A stretch of 51,701 nt of DNA from Roseospira visakhapatnamensis (GTDB lineage: Bacteria; Pseudomonadota; Alphaproteobacteria; Rhodospirillales; Rhodospirillaceae), in the NCBI RefSeq assembly GCF_014197915.1, contig NZ_JACIGK010000031.1:1-51701 (forward strand), written 5' to 3'. Of this stretch, positions 27,854 to 38,134 are shown in pieces. Both the position numbers and the translations under genes were made by a program. Numbering within the stretch: position 1 is the stretch's first letter; each line of letters opens with the position of its first letter. Under the pieces are notes generated by a model. It was given only the letters and a program-made list of their open reading frames with translations. It searched no databases and had not been told where the DNA came from.

Positions 27854-28393
27854 TCACAACCCAACCGGATCTTCTTGCATGTATGCCCCAAGAGCGTCGC
27901 GCACATCCATGGGCATGGGCAAGGACTTTCCCTTGGTCGTGTCGAACCACACGCACACGTTTTGCGCCTCGCCAAAACAGCGCGAGCCGATAAACAACCC
28001 CTGACCAATGACGCAAGAGGATCGCCCGAGTCGCAGAATGCGCGAGCCAATATCCACCTCGGCCGGGTAGTGCGCCTCGCCAACGAAGTCCAGTTCCAGG
28101 CGCGCGATCACCCAGCCGATCCCTCGCCCCACCGTCGAGCCGGGCTTGAGGGTTTCCAGGAGGTCCACGCGTCCCGACTCCAGATAGATGGCGAAGGAAA
28201 CGTTGTTGACGTGCCCCAGGCGGTCCAAATCCTGGAAGCGCACCAGATCCCGGGTCCAGAACCGATAGCTGGCGCGCAGGCGGCCACCGGAGTCGCGAGA
28301 CTCCGGCTGGGGGCGTGGACTCGGCCCACAACCGGGAGGGTCGTCCGCGCGAGACAGGCGCGCACGGGCGAAACGGAACTCGATACTGCTCAT
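27854..28393 (-). CDS. acyl-CoA thioesterase (4HBT/YbgC-like hotdog)
   Basis: 179-aa protein with the 4-hydroxybenzoyl-CoA-thioesterase signature VRFQDLDRLGHVNNVSFAIYLE (catalytic Asp, then HVNN) at ~51-72, followed by the hotdog beta strands (GWVIARLELDFVGEAHYPAEVDIGS). The first ~45 residues are Arg/Pro-rich and not part of the fold; the ATG at 28393 has AGAAGGAGC upstream, so the extension is probably real. Heads a possible unit with the NtrC-type gene and glgP. Physiological substrate unknown. Confidence 0.8.
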   Translation of the reverse strand: MSSIEFRFARARLSRADDPPGCGPSPRPQPESRDSGGRLRASYRFWTRDLVRFQDLDRLGHVNNVSFAIYLESGRVDLLETLKPGSTVGRGIGWVIARLELDFVGEAHYPAEVDIGSRILRLGRSSCVIGQGLFIGSRCFGEAQNVCVWFDTTKGKSLPMPMDVRDALGAYMQEDPVGL

Positions 28394-28576
28394 GAACGCT
28401 CCTTCTGCGGGCAACGATCTTCCGGGGGCACCGAGGGGTCCGCGCGGGACCATCCGTCGGGCGGCGGCACGCCGGACAGGGCCTGGTGTGAACCGGCCGA
28501 TCAGCCCTTGCCCGCGTCGAACCATTCGATCTAGACGGGGGGCGATCCATATCACCCTTCCGGAAGGTCTCGCACC

Positions 28577-29323
28577 GTGCTCCTCCACCTGTCCACCTGG
28601 CCCGAGGTCGAACGCTACCTGACGCACCGTCGTGCCATTATCCTGCCCATCGGATCGACCGAACAGCATGGCCCCACCGGCCTCATCGGCACCGACATCA
28701 TCACCGCCCAGGCCATCGCCGAGGAGGTCGGACAACGCACCGACACCCTGGTGGGACCCGGCATTCCGGTGGGCATGGCGCATCACCACATGGCCTTCCC
28801 GGGCAGCATGACGTTGCGCCCAAGCACCCTGGTCCAGCTGCTACGCGACTACGTGATGTCGCTGTCGGCCCATGGCTTCCGGGAGGTCCTGGTGATCAAC
28901 GGTCACGGCGGCAACATCGCCTCTGTGACGGCGGCGTTCTACGAGATCTACGAGGAGATGCGGCTCGCCGGGCGGGACACCACCCCGCCCCTGCGCTGCG
29001 AGCTGTGCAACTGGTTCCTGATGCCGGCGGTGGCCGCGTTGCAGCAGGAGCTGTATGGCGAGCGCGAGGGCCTGCACGCCACGCCCAGCGAAGTGGCCGT
29101 CACCCAGTACATCCATCCCACCCGCATCAAGATCGCGCCCCTCGACCCGCATCCCGGCACGTCGTCGTCCTTCAGCGACTGGCGCGATTTCCGAACCCGG
29201 TTTCCCGACGGGCGCATGGGCTCCGATCCCTCGCTGGCCACGCCCCGGGATGGCGAGCGGTTCGTGCAAACGGCGGTGGCGGAGATCGTCGCCCGTCACG
29301 GGGACTTCCTGAACGGCGTTTGA
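28577..29323 (+). CDS. creatininase-family amidohydrolase
   Basis: 248-aa metal-dependent amidase of the creatininase/MftE/FAPy-deformylase superfamily. Ligand motifs: LPIGSTEQHGP (Glu and His), LIGTDIITA (Asp), HHHMAFPGS, NGHGGN and the Glu in LHATPSEVAVT. Expected cytoplasmic, cutting a cyclic or linear C-N bond; members include creatininase, FAPy deformylases and peptide-trimming enzymes, and the substrate cannot be told here. GTG start at 28577. Followed by a strong hairpin at 29344-29372. Confidence 0.85.
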   Translation: MLLHLSTWPEVERYLTHRRAIILPIGSTEQHGPTGLIGTDIITAQAIAEEVGQRTDTLVGPGIPVGMAHHHMAFPGSMTLRPSTLVQLLRDYVMSLSAHGFREVLVINGHGGNIASVTAAFYEIYEEMRLAGRDTTPPLRCELCNWFLMPAVAALQQELYGEREGLHATPSEVAVTQYIHPTRIKIAPLDPHPGTSSSFSDWRDFRTRFPDGRMGSDPSLATPRDGERFVQTAVAEIVARHGDFLNGV

Positions 29324-29343
29324 CATCCGGGCCGGAGCATGGA

Positions 29344-29388
29344 GGACCCCCGGGGAGGTCCCCCGGGGGTCCCTTTCCGAGGGACCCC
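29344..29388 (+). terminator. alternative hairpins between the creatininase and DCC genes
   Basis: Stem GGACCCCCGGGG (29344-29355), loop AGGTC, complement (29361-29372), 12 bp. The downstream arm can instead pair with the following GGGACCCCC to make GGGGGTCCC-TTTCCGA-GGGACCCCC. The two structures exclude each other. There is no T-run, so either a factor-dependent terminator or a leader switch for the DCC gene is possible. Confidence 0.45.
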
Positions 29389-29399
29389 CGCGCGCCCAT

Positions 29400-29852
29400 A
29401 TGCGCCCCATGACGACGACCACGCCCGCGCGCGACACGCCGCCCGGCGTCGCGGCCGATCCCGGCTCCGGCGCCGACCTCACCGTTTTCTACAACGGCGC
29501 CTGCCCGGTCTGCCGTACCGAGATCAACCACTACCGGCGCATCGACGCGCGCGCCGGCCTCGGGCTCGGCTGGCATGATGTCAGCGCGGGACGGGGCGCC
29601 CTGTCGGCGCACGGGATCAATGCCCGGGCCGCCACCCGCCGGCTGTACGCCATCGACGAGACCGGCCACCTGCACGCCGGGGTGGACGCCTTCGTCCAGG
29701 TGTGGCGCCGCCTGCCCCGGTATCGGTGGCTGGCCTGGCTGGTCACGCGGCCCGGGATCCGGCCGGCGGCCGGGCTGGTCTATGAAAGCGTCCTGGCGCC
29801 GGCCCTTGACCGTTGGAACCGATGGCGTCACCGTCACCAAACTCCGAGTTGA
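29400..29852 (+). CDS. DCC-family thiol-disulfide oxidoreductase-like protein (DUF393)
   Basis: 150-aa protein with the family signature FYNGACPVCRTEINHYRR (CxxC at about residues 35-38), which resembles a thioredoxin-like active site. The C-terminal half contains a hydrophobic, amphipathic stretch (RYRWLAWLVTRPGIRPAAGLVYE). DCC proteins are predicted redox proteins; partners are not known. ATGs at 29400 and 29409 are both possible. It stands alone between hairpins and an A/T-rich region. Confidence 0.8.
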   Translation: MRPMTTTTPARDTPPGVAADPGSGADLTVFYNGACPVCRTEINHYRRIDARAGLGLGWHDVSAGRGALSAHGINARAATRRLYAIDETGHLHAGVDAFVQVWRRLPRYRWLAWLVTRPGIRPAAGLVYESVLAPALDRWNRWRHRHQTPS

Positions 29853-29890
29853 TGGCGGCGGGGTATTTTCACGAATTGAATCTGCATAAT

Positions 29891-29921
29891 TTGACATTTT
29901 ACCAAAATGAAGGCGTATTTG
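29891..29921 (+). promoter_or_regulatory. candidate promoter of metY-hemB
   Basis: TTGACA (29891-29896) followed, after a long 19-bp spacer, by TATTTG (29916-29921), in a locally A/T-rich stretch 80-110 bp upstream of metY. The -10 is weak. I looked for SAM riboswitch features in the leader and recognised none. Confidence 0.35.
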
Positions 29922-30004
29922 ACCTGCGTTCGAGTCATCGACTCCACGATGGTTTGATCCTGCCCGTTCCGTGACTCACGATCCCTATCCGACGGAGGCG
30001 TCCT

Positions 30005-32316
<2,312 letters not shown>

Positions 32317-32319
<3 letters not shown>

Positions 32320-32379
32320 TGCACTGATCCAGACAATAGATGCAGTCCGCATTCTTTTGTCTGGATCGGAAGTGCCCTA
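32317..32379 (+). repeat. IR1 palindromic element, copy C, at the hemB stop codon
   Basis: TA-GTGCACTGATCCAGACAA, 20-nt centre containing ATGCAGTCCGCAT, TTGTCTGGATCGGAAGTGCCC-TA. The left TA (32317-32318) plus G is the hemB stop TAG; the right TA is at 32378-32379. The sequence AAACAACGTTTTG and hairpin IR2 follow. Confidence 0.85.
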
Positions 32380-32392
32380 GAAACAACGTTTT

Positions 32393-32443
32393 GTGCAGCG
32401 ACGTTTGCATTCAAGGGGGACTCCCTTGAATGCGTCTCTGCAC
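32393..32443 (+). repeat. IR2 hairpin, copy C
   Basis: Arms starting GTGCAGCGACG (32393) and ending TCTCTGCAC (32443), with the shared core ATTCAAGGG-GGACT-CCCTTGAAT. One mismatch and a small bulge weaken the stem compared with copy D. Downstream bases (GAGGACC) still align with copies A and D. Confidence 0.8.
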
Positions 32444-32595
32444 GAGGACCACCGCGAGTCGACCGGAGCGGGGCATGTTGCTCCGGACCCACGTCGGCCG
32501 CGCGACAGTATTTGTGCTCCCGGACACGCTTGGTTTGCGTCAGGATGGACGCGCGGGTGTTTCATTTTGATCGCCCGTAATGATCGTGTCAGCGG

Positions 32596-33258
32596 ATGGA
32601 CACCATGCGCATAGACATCGTCTTCGACACCGTGTGCCCCTGGTGCTTCGTCGGTCAGCGTCGGCTTGACCAGGCGCTCGCCCAGCGCCCGGGTCTGGCG
32701 GTCGAGGTGCGCCACCATCCCTTCCTGCTCAATCCCGACATGCCGGCGGGGGGCATCGACCGGCGCCTGTACCTGGACCGCAAGTTCGGCGGCGCCCATC
32801 GGGCGCGGCGGGTGCTGGACGCGGTGACCCTGGCCGGACGCTCGGCCGGAATCGCCTTCAATTTCGAGGCCATCCGCCGCATGCCCAACTCGGTGGACAG
32901 CCATCGGCTGCTGCTGGCCGCCGGACAGGGACCGTTGGCGGGACGCCTGCTGGATACGGTGTTCCGGGCCTACTTCCAGCATGGCGAGGACATCGGCGAT
33001 CGCCGGATCCTGCGGCGCCTGGCTTCCGAGGCCGGTTTGTGCGCCGAGCGGCTGGAGGCCGAACTGGGAACATCCAGCGGTGTCGTCGAGGTGATGGCGG
33101 CCAACAGCCGCGCCCATGCCATGGGTGTGGCCGGGGTGCCGACCTTCATCTTCGACCACGCCTATGCCGTGGCTGGCGCCCAGGAGCCGGACGTGCTGTT
33201 GCGGCTGATCGACCTCGCCCTGGAAACCGGGGTCAAGGTGCCGGTGACGGTGGGATAG
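32596..33258 (+). CDS. DsbA-family (FrnE-like) oxidoreductase
   Basis: 220-aa thioredoxin-fold protein of the DsbA/FrnE group without a signal peptide, hence cytoplasmic. Active site CPWC in VFDTVCPWCFVGQ near the N-terminus; family positions VGVTxP-like VAGVPTFIFD (cis-Pro) at ~182-191. FrnE-type proteins act in disulfide exchange or as HCCA-isomerase relatives. An ATG 9 nt downstream (32605) is equally plausible. Its last 26 nt overlap the convergent folK gene. Confidence 0.85.
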   Translation: MDTMRIDIVFDTVCPWCFVGQRRLDQALAQRPGLAVEVRHHPFLLNPDMPAGGIDRRLYLDRKFGGAHRARRVLDAVTLAGRSAGIAFNFEAIRRMPNSVDSHRLLLAAGQGPLAGRLLDTVFRAYFQHGEDIGDRRILRRLASEAGLCAERLEAELGTSSGVVEVMAANSRAHAMGVAGVPTFIFDHAYAVAGAQEPDVLLRLIDLALETGVKVPVTVG

Positions 33259-33775
33259 GCGGTGGCGCAACGGCCCCCCCCGTATCGTCCGGGTCCCGCA
33301 TGATGCCGTCGAGCGGGCCCAGGGCGGCGATCAACGCGGTCACCGACTGGCCCAGGATGGGGTGGCGCCACGCGGGCGCCACGTCCGCCAGCGGCAGCAG
33401 CACGAACGCACGCTGGTGCAGGCGGGGATGGGGCAACACCGGACCGGCGGCGCGCGTCATGCCGTCGACGTCCAGCAGGTCCAGGTCCAGGGCGCGGGCG
33501 GCATTCAGGGTACCGTCGCGGCGCCGTCCGAAGTCGGCCTCAACCATGTGCAGGCGGTCCATGAGGGCCTCCGGCGGTCCGTCGAAACGCACCTCGGCCA
33601 CGCCGTTCACGAACCAGGGCTGGTCCGAGGGGGGCACCGGAGCGCTTCGGTACCAGGGCGAGCGGCGCGCCACCGTCACGCCCATGGCCGGCAGGCGCGC
33701 CAGGGCGGCGGCCAGCGTGTCGCGGGGCGGGCCGGCCGGGCCGGGCAGGTTGGCGCCAAGGGCGACGAGGATCAT
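33233..33775 (-). CDS. folK: 2-amino-4-hydroxy-6-hydroxymethyldihydropteridine pyrophosphokinase
   Basis: 180-aa HPPK of folate biosynthesis, transferring pyrophosphate from ATP to the pterin. Motifs: VALGANLPGP at the N-terminus, SAPVPPSDQPWFVNGVAEV, ARALDLDLLDVDG (metal aspartates) and LPHPRLHQRAFVLLPLADVAP. Start at 33775 has GGGAG upstream; the frame is open 18 codons further. The C-terminus is Pro-rich and its end overlaps the DsbA-like gene on the other strand. Confidence 0.93.
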   Translation of the reverse strand: MILVALGANLPGPAGPPRDTLAAALARLPAMGVTVARRSPWYRSAPVPPSDQPWFVNGVAEVRFDGPPEALMDRLHMVEADFGRRRDGTLNAARALDLDLLDVDGMTRAAGPVLPHPRLHQRAFVLLPLADVAPAWRHPILGQSVTALIAALGPLDGIMRDPDDTGGAVAPPPIPPSPAP

Positions 33776-34055
33776 GGCGCACTCCCGGATGGAACGGACG
33801 GAACGGGCGGACACGCGGGCCTGCGCCACGCGAGGGACGCGTCACCGTCATCCGCTCCCTGTGTAACCGCGCGGCTTTCGCGCTTGCGCAACGGCTGGGA
33901 AAGCCCTAGCTTCAAATATGTCGGGCTGGTCATTCAGCGAGCAACCGGCACTTTTCTCACGAGTATTTCTCGATCATTGTCCGTGTATGCATTGACTGTA
34001 CCAAGATGGTCCACATCAGCATTACCGGCGGATCGCGATATAGGGACATCATCGC

Positions 34056-34691
34056 ATGATTTTCTATCCTCAGGAGCGGATCGGTCTCTTCATCGACGGG
34101 GCCAATCTGTATGCAGCCGCACGCGCGTTGGGTTTCGACATCGATTATAAACGTCTGCTCGACCTGTTCGCGGCGAAAGGCCGACTGATCCGCGCCTTTT
34201 ACTACACGGCCCTGGTCGAGGACCAGGAGTATTCTCCGATTCGCCCCCTGGTCGACTGGCTGGATTACAATGGCTACACCATGGTCACCAAGCCGACCAA
34301 GGAGTTCACCGATGCCATGGGTCGCCGCAAGATCAAGGGCAACATGGACATCGAACTGGCCATCGATGTCATGGAGATGGCCCAGCACCTGGACCACATC
34401 GTTCTGTTCTCGGGCGATGGCGACTTCCGCCGCCTGGTGGAGGCGGTACAGCGCAAGGGTGTCCGCGTGACCGTCGTCAGTACGGTTCGGTCCCAGCCCC
34501 CCATGGTGGCCGACGAACTGCGCCGCCAGGCCGACAACTTCCAGGAATTGCAGGACCTGGAGCCCAGCATCTGCCGGGTCCAGCGGGAGCCCCGGGAACC
34601 CAGGGAGCCGCGTGGCGAGCGCCGCGAGCCGCGGGACACCGGCTCGCAACAGGTTCTGAGCAGCCAGGACGTGGACACCACCCCGCGATGA
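34056..34691 (+). CDS. NYN-domain (LabA/DUF88) putative ribonuclease
   Basis: 211 aa. NYN/PIN-like nuclease fold at ~5-155 with the acidic site residues in GLFIDGANLYAAAR, KIKGNMDIELAIDVM and LFSGDGDFRRLVEA. The last ~40 residues are a charged tail with the tripeptide Arg-Glu-Pro repeated, probably disordered and suited to RNA or protein contact. NYN proteins are predicted RNases acting on tRNA or mRNA. The UDG gene follows after 22 bp on the same strand. Confidence 0.85.
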   Translation: MIFYPQERIGLFIDGANLYAAARALGFDIDYKRLLDLFAAKGRLIRAFYYTALVEDQEYSPIRPLVDWLDYNGYTMVTKPTKEFTDAMGRRKIKGNMDIELAIDVMEMAQHLDHIVLFSGDGDFRRLVEAVQRKGVRVTVVSTVRSQPPMVADELRRQADNFQELQDLEPSICRVQREPREPREPRGERREPRDTGSQQVLSSQDVDTTPR

Positions 34692-34713
34692 CGCTGACGG
34701 CGGGCGGGGCCGC

Positions 34714-35385
34714 GTGACCATGCCCATCCACCAAGGTTCGCCCGACGCCCCGATGCCGGCGTCCGACTGCGCGCTGTGCCCCCGGCTGGCCGCGTTCCGG
34801 CGCGCCGCCGCCGCCGACCATCCCGACTGGTTCAACGCCCCGGTGCCATCCTTCGGGCCGGGGTCGGCGCGGTTGCTGGTGGTGGGTCTGGCCCCGGGCC
34901 TGCGGGGCGCCAATCGCACGGGACGTCCCTTCACGGGGGACTTCGCCGGGGACCTGCTGTACCGGACCCTGCTCGACCACGGTCTCGCCTCGGGCACCTA
35001 CGAGGCCCGGCCGGACGACGGCCTGACCATGGTGGACACGCGCATCACCAACGCGGTCCGCTGCGTGCCGCCGGAGAACAAACCGACTCCAAAGGAGCAG
35101 GCCACCTGCCGCCCGTTCCTGGTGGCGGAACTGGCGGCCATGCCCCGGCTGGTGGTTCTGCTGGCGCTGGGGCGGCTGGCCCACGATGCCGTGCTGCGCA
35201 CCCTGGGCCTGCGTCTGGCCGCCCACCCCTTTGCCCATGGCACCCGTCACGCACTGCCCGACGGGCGGGTCCTGATCGACAGCTACCATTGCTCTCGCTA
35301 CAACCAGAACACGGGACGGCTCACGCCGGCCATGTTCCGGGCCGTGCTGGACACCTGCGTCGAGGCCATGGCCGGCACGGCATGA
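34714..35385 (+). CDS. family 5 uracil-DNA glycosylase (UdgB type)
   Basis: 223-aa 4Fe-4S glycosylase that removes uracil and other deaminated bases from DNA. Cluster cysteines: CALC near the N-terminus, AVRCVPPENKPTP and ATCRPF. Motif 1 GLAPGLRGANRTGRPFTGD and motif 3 HCSRYNQNTGRL match family 5 rather than families 1-4. The start is GTG at 34714 or ATG at 34720. It ends 12 bp from the convergent glutathione peroxidase gene. Confidence 0.88.
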   Translation: MTMPIHQGSPDAPMPASDCALCPRLAAFRRAAAADHPDWFNAPVPSFGPGSARLLVVGLAPGLRGANRTGRPFTGDFAGDLLYRTLLDHGLASGTYEARPDDGLTMVDTRITNAVRCVPPENKPTPKEQATCRPFLVAELAAMPRLVVLLALGRLAHDAVLRTLGLRLAAHPFAHGTRHALPDGRVLIDSYHCSRYNQNTGRLTPAMFRAVLDTCVEAMAGTA

Positions 35386-35397
35386 TCTGGCGTCGCC

Positions 35398-35994
35398 TCA
35401 GTCGGTCGCCGGCCGCGGAAGCGCCTCCTCGATGGCCTTGGTCAGCTTGCCGGACTCCGGCCCCGTCGTGGACGAGAACCAGTCCAGCAGGCGACCGTCC
35501 GGGCCGACCAGATACTTGTGGAAGTTCCACTTCGGCGACCCCACGACGCCCACCTGCTCCCGCGCCCAGGCATAGAAGGGATGGGCGGCGGCCCCGATGA
35601 CCCGCACCTTGGACGTCATGGGAAACGAGACGTTGAACTTGGTCGAGCAGAACGTCTTGATGCGGTCCTCGGTGTTCGGTTCCTGGCTGCCGAAGTCGTT
35701 CGACGGCACCCCCAGCACCACCAGGCCGCGCGCCTCATAACGCTCCCAAATCGCCTGCAAGCCGTCGTATTGCCGCGTCAGGCCACAGAACGACGCGGTG
35801 TTGACGACCAGCACCGCCTTGCCGGCAAACTGGCGGAAGGGCAGATCCTCGCCGTCGATGCTGGTGAAGCTGAAGTCGTGGGCGGTCTGCCCGGCGGCGC
35901 TCGCCGTATCCGGCTGGGCGGCGCCGAGGCCGACGGCGGTCAGGGCGGCGGACGCCAGCCCCCCGAGGCGACGGCCGAGGGACGGATGGGACAT
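35398..35994 (-). CDS. exported glutathione peroxidase (Cys type)
   Basis: 198 aa. An N-terminal signal peptide is likely (cleavage after ASA near residue 33), so the enzyme should act in the periplasm. Peroxidatic Cys in NTASFCGLTRQY, GVPSNDFGSQEP (catalytic Gln) and PKWNFHKYLVGPDGR (catalytic Trp/Asn) are intact. Being periplasmic, it probably uses thioredoxin-like reductants rather than glutathione. Monocistronic. Confidence 0.9.
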   Translation of the reverse strand: MSHPSLGRRLGGLASAALTAVGLGAAQPDTASAAGQTAHDFSFTSIDGEDLPFRQFAGKAVLVVNTASFCGLTRQYDGLQAIWERYEARGLVVLGVPSNDFGSQEPNTEDRIKTFCSTKFNVSFPMTSKVRVIGAAAHPFYAWAREQVGVVGSPKWNFHKYLVGPDGRLLDWFSSTTGPESGKLTKAIEEALPRPATD

Positions 35995-36123
35995 GAGTCG
36001 GTTCCTCCGTGGCGGCGACCGGCCGCCCCCTCTCGGGACACGCCGGTCAGTCTTGGTTGACCGGTCTTACGGACAACCGCCCCGTCCGGATCAGCCTGGA
36101 CGTCCGCCCCGGCGCCCTCCCAC

Positions 36124-36615
36124 CTACCCCTTGTCCCTGAGAATCCGCGCCTTCTGGCGGTTCCAGTCGCGTTGCTTGACGCTTTCGCGCTTGTCGACCG
36201 TCTTCTTGCCCTTGGCCAGGCCGAGTTGCAACTTGGCGATGCCCCGGCTGTTGAAGTACAGCGACAGCGGCACCAGCGTCATCCCCTCGCGGCTGACCGC
36301 GCCCAGCAGCCGGCGCACCTCGCGCTTGTGCATCAACAGCTTGCGGGGCCGTCGGGGTTCGTGAGTGAAGTGCCGGGCGTTGCCGTACTCGGGGATATGG
36401 CAATTGAACAGAAACAACTCGTCCTGCTTGCCGCCGGCATAGGACTCGCTGATGTTGGCGCGGCCCAGGCGCAACGACTTGACCTCGGTGCCGTGCAAGA
36501 TCATGCCGGCCTCGAAGGTCTCATGGACGGCATACTCGTGCCGTGCCCGTCGGTTCTCGGCGACCCGTCCGGTGGCGATCATGCCGGAGCCGCGTGGTGT
36601 CTTGTCCTTGCTCAT
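36124..36615 (-). CDS. smpB: SsrA-binding protein
   Basis: 163-aa tmRNA partner for trans-translation. Family signatures: [52 protein letters not shown] and the basic C-terminal tail ([17 protein letters not shown]). The start MSKDKTPRG (36615) gives a normal length. It lies 97 bp downstream of dapA on the same strand, a common alphaproteobacterial pairing. Confidence 0.96.
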   Translation of the reverse strand: MSKDKTPRGSGMIATGRVAENRRARHEYAVHETFEAGMILHGTEVKSLRLGRANISESYAGGKQDELFLFNCHIPEYGNARHFTHEPRRPRKLLMHKREVRRLLGAVSREGMTLVPLSLYFNSRGIAKLQLGLAKGKKTVDKRESVKQRDWNRQKARILRDKG

Positions 36616-36712
36616 GGTCGCGCTGGTATAGGCCGCGAGGCCACGCGGGCGCAAGCCGCCAGCGCGGCCCGCCCCCATCGTCCCGCCCGCGGGCCCCGAC
36701 CGGTCACTGGCG

Positions 36713-37591
36713 TCAGCCCAGCACCCCCACCCGGCGGAGCACCGCTTCCACGGAGTCCCGGGTGGCGTCCGAGATCGGCACCAGCGGCAGGCGCGTGGTG
36801 GGCGCGCACTTGCCCAGCAGCGCGGCGGCCGCCTTCACCGGCCCCGGGCTGGTATCGGTGAACAGGACCTGATGCAGGGGCATCAGGCGATCCCGCACGG
36901 TGGCGAAGGTCGCCAGGTCCCCGGCCCGCCAGGCCGCGTGCATCTGCGCGCACAGGGCCGGCGCCACGTTCGAGGTCACCGAGATACAGCCGTGCCCGCC
37001 CTGGGCCAGGAAAGCGGCCGCCGTGGCGTCCTCGCCCGACAGCAGGCAGAAGTCCGGGCCGATCTCCAGGCGTGTCGCCAGCGGACGCGCCAGATCGTTG
37101 GTGGAGTCCTTGACGCCGACGATATTGGGCAGCTTGGCCAGACGCGCCATGGTCGCGACCGACATGTCCACCACGGACCGGCCGGGGATGTTGTAGATGA
37201 TGATGGGAATGTCGGCGGCGTCGTGGATGGCCTTGTAGTGCTGGTACAGGCCCTCCTGACTGGGCTTGTTGTAGTAGGGCGTGACCACCAGGGCGGCGTC
37301 CGCCCCGGCGCTCTTGGCATGGCGGGCGAAGTCCATGGCCTCATGGGTGGCGTTGGACCCCGCCCCGGCGATCACCGGCACGCGGCCGCCCACCGCCTCC
37401 ACGCACAACTCCACGACCCGCTTGTGCTCCTCGTGGGTCAGGGTCGGGGACTCGCCCGTCGTGCCCACGGGGATCACGCCGTTCGAGCCCTCTTTGATCT
37501 GCCAGTCCACGAACGCCTGGAACGCGTCGGCGTCCACCGACCCATCGGCGGCGAACGGCGTGATGAGGGCGGTCAACGAGCCCTGGAACAT
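36713..37591 (-). CDS. dapA: 4-hydroxy-tetrahydrodipicolinate synthase
   Basis: 292-aa TIM-barrel lyase, first committed enzyme of lysine/DAP synthesis. Active-site residues are visible: [17 protein letters not shown] (Tyr, Arg) and the Schiff-base Lys in [20 protein letters not shown] precedes the ATG at 37591. It works upstream of dapD and dapE found at 0.9-2.9 kb. A 543-bp gene-free region lies between it and the divergent AmpG-like gene. Confidence 0.96.
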   Translation of the reverse strand: MFQGSLTALITPFAADGSVDADAFQAFVDWQIKEGSNGVIPVGTTGESPTLTHEEHKRVVELCVEAVGGRVPVIAGAGSNATHEAMDFARHAKSAGADAALVVTPYYNKPSQEGLYQHYKAIHDAADIPIIIYNIPGRSVVDMSVATMARLAKLPNIVGVKDSTNDLARPLATRLEIGPDFCLLSGEDATAAAFLAQGGHGCISVTSNVAPALCAQMHAAWRAGDLATFATVRDRLMPLHQVLFTDTSPGPVKAAAALLGKCAPTTRLPLVPISDATRDSVEAVLRRVGVLG

Positions 37592-38134
37592 GGCGGATCC
37601 TCTCCTTGGAACGAACGACAGCATACGATGCGGAACCGACCCGGATCGACGGAGACGCAAGCCGGGCGTCCCGCCACGGGGCGAGGCGGCGCGGCACATG
37701 GCGTTGGGCTCTTGTTCGCGCCCCCGCGACGGGACGCCGCCTTTGTAACACAGCGAGTCGCCGGGGCAAGGGCGGGGCGCGGGGCAACGGGCGCCGGTTG
37801 ACCGGGGGCGAGGGACCCGGAGATGGAGATCCGTCGGGGGCCTCGCGCCGTCAGGATCACGCAAGGTCACAATCGGCACCCCTCATCCTGAGTCCCTGAG
37901 GGGGGCGACGACTCTCCCCCGAAACACCGCCCCGTGGCCGGGGTTGGCCGGAGCCCGTCACGGTCGCACCGCCGAAGCTCCGCTTGCCACGCGCCGCCTC
38001 GCCCCGGATGATGGCCCCTGGTGTTTTGATCTGTCCCCCGTGCCCCGTGACGTCCCGGGTCACGGCGTGTCGTCGCTTTCGCGGCGCCGGCGCCTGCGCG
38101 CCGGCCGATCCTTCTGGCTGAGAGACGCCCGACC
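37592..38134. other. 543-bp gene-free divergent region
   Basis: Lies between dapA (minus) and the AmpG-like gene (plus). No credible ORF or tRNA is seen. It contains small hairpins, for example CCCCTCA-TCCTGAGTCCC-TGAGGGG near 37880 and CGTGAC...GTCACG near 38045-38075. Presumably both promoters lie here; a small RNA cannot be excluded. Confidence 0.35.

Noticed and set aside
29853-30004. tRNA or SAM riboswitch upstream of metY
   Set aside because: GTTCGAGTC resembles a T-loop, but no acceptor, anticodon or D arm can be formed; no recognisable SAM-binding aptamer pairing was found.
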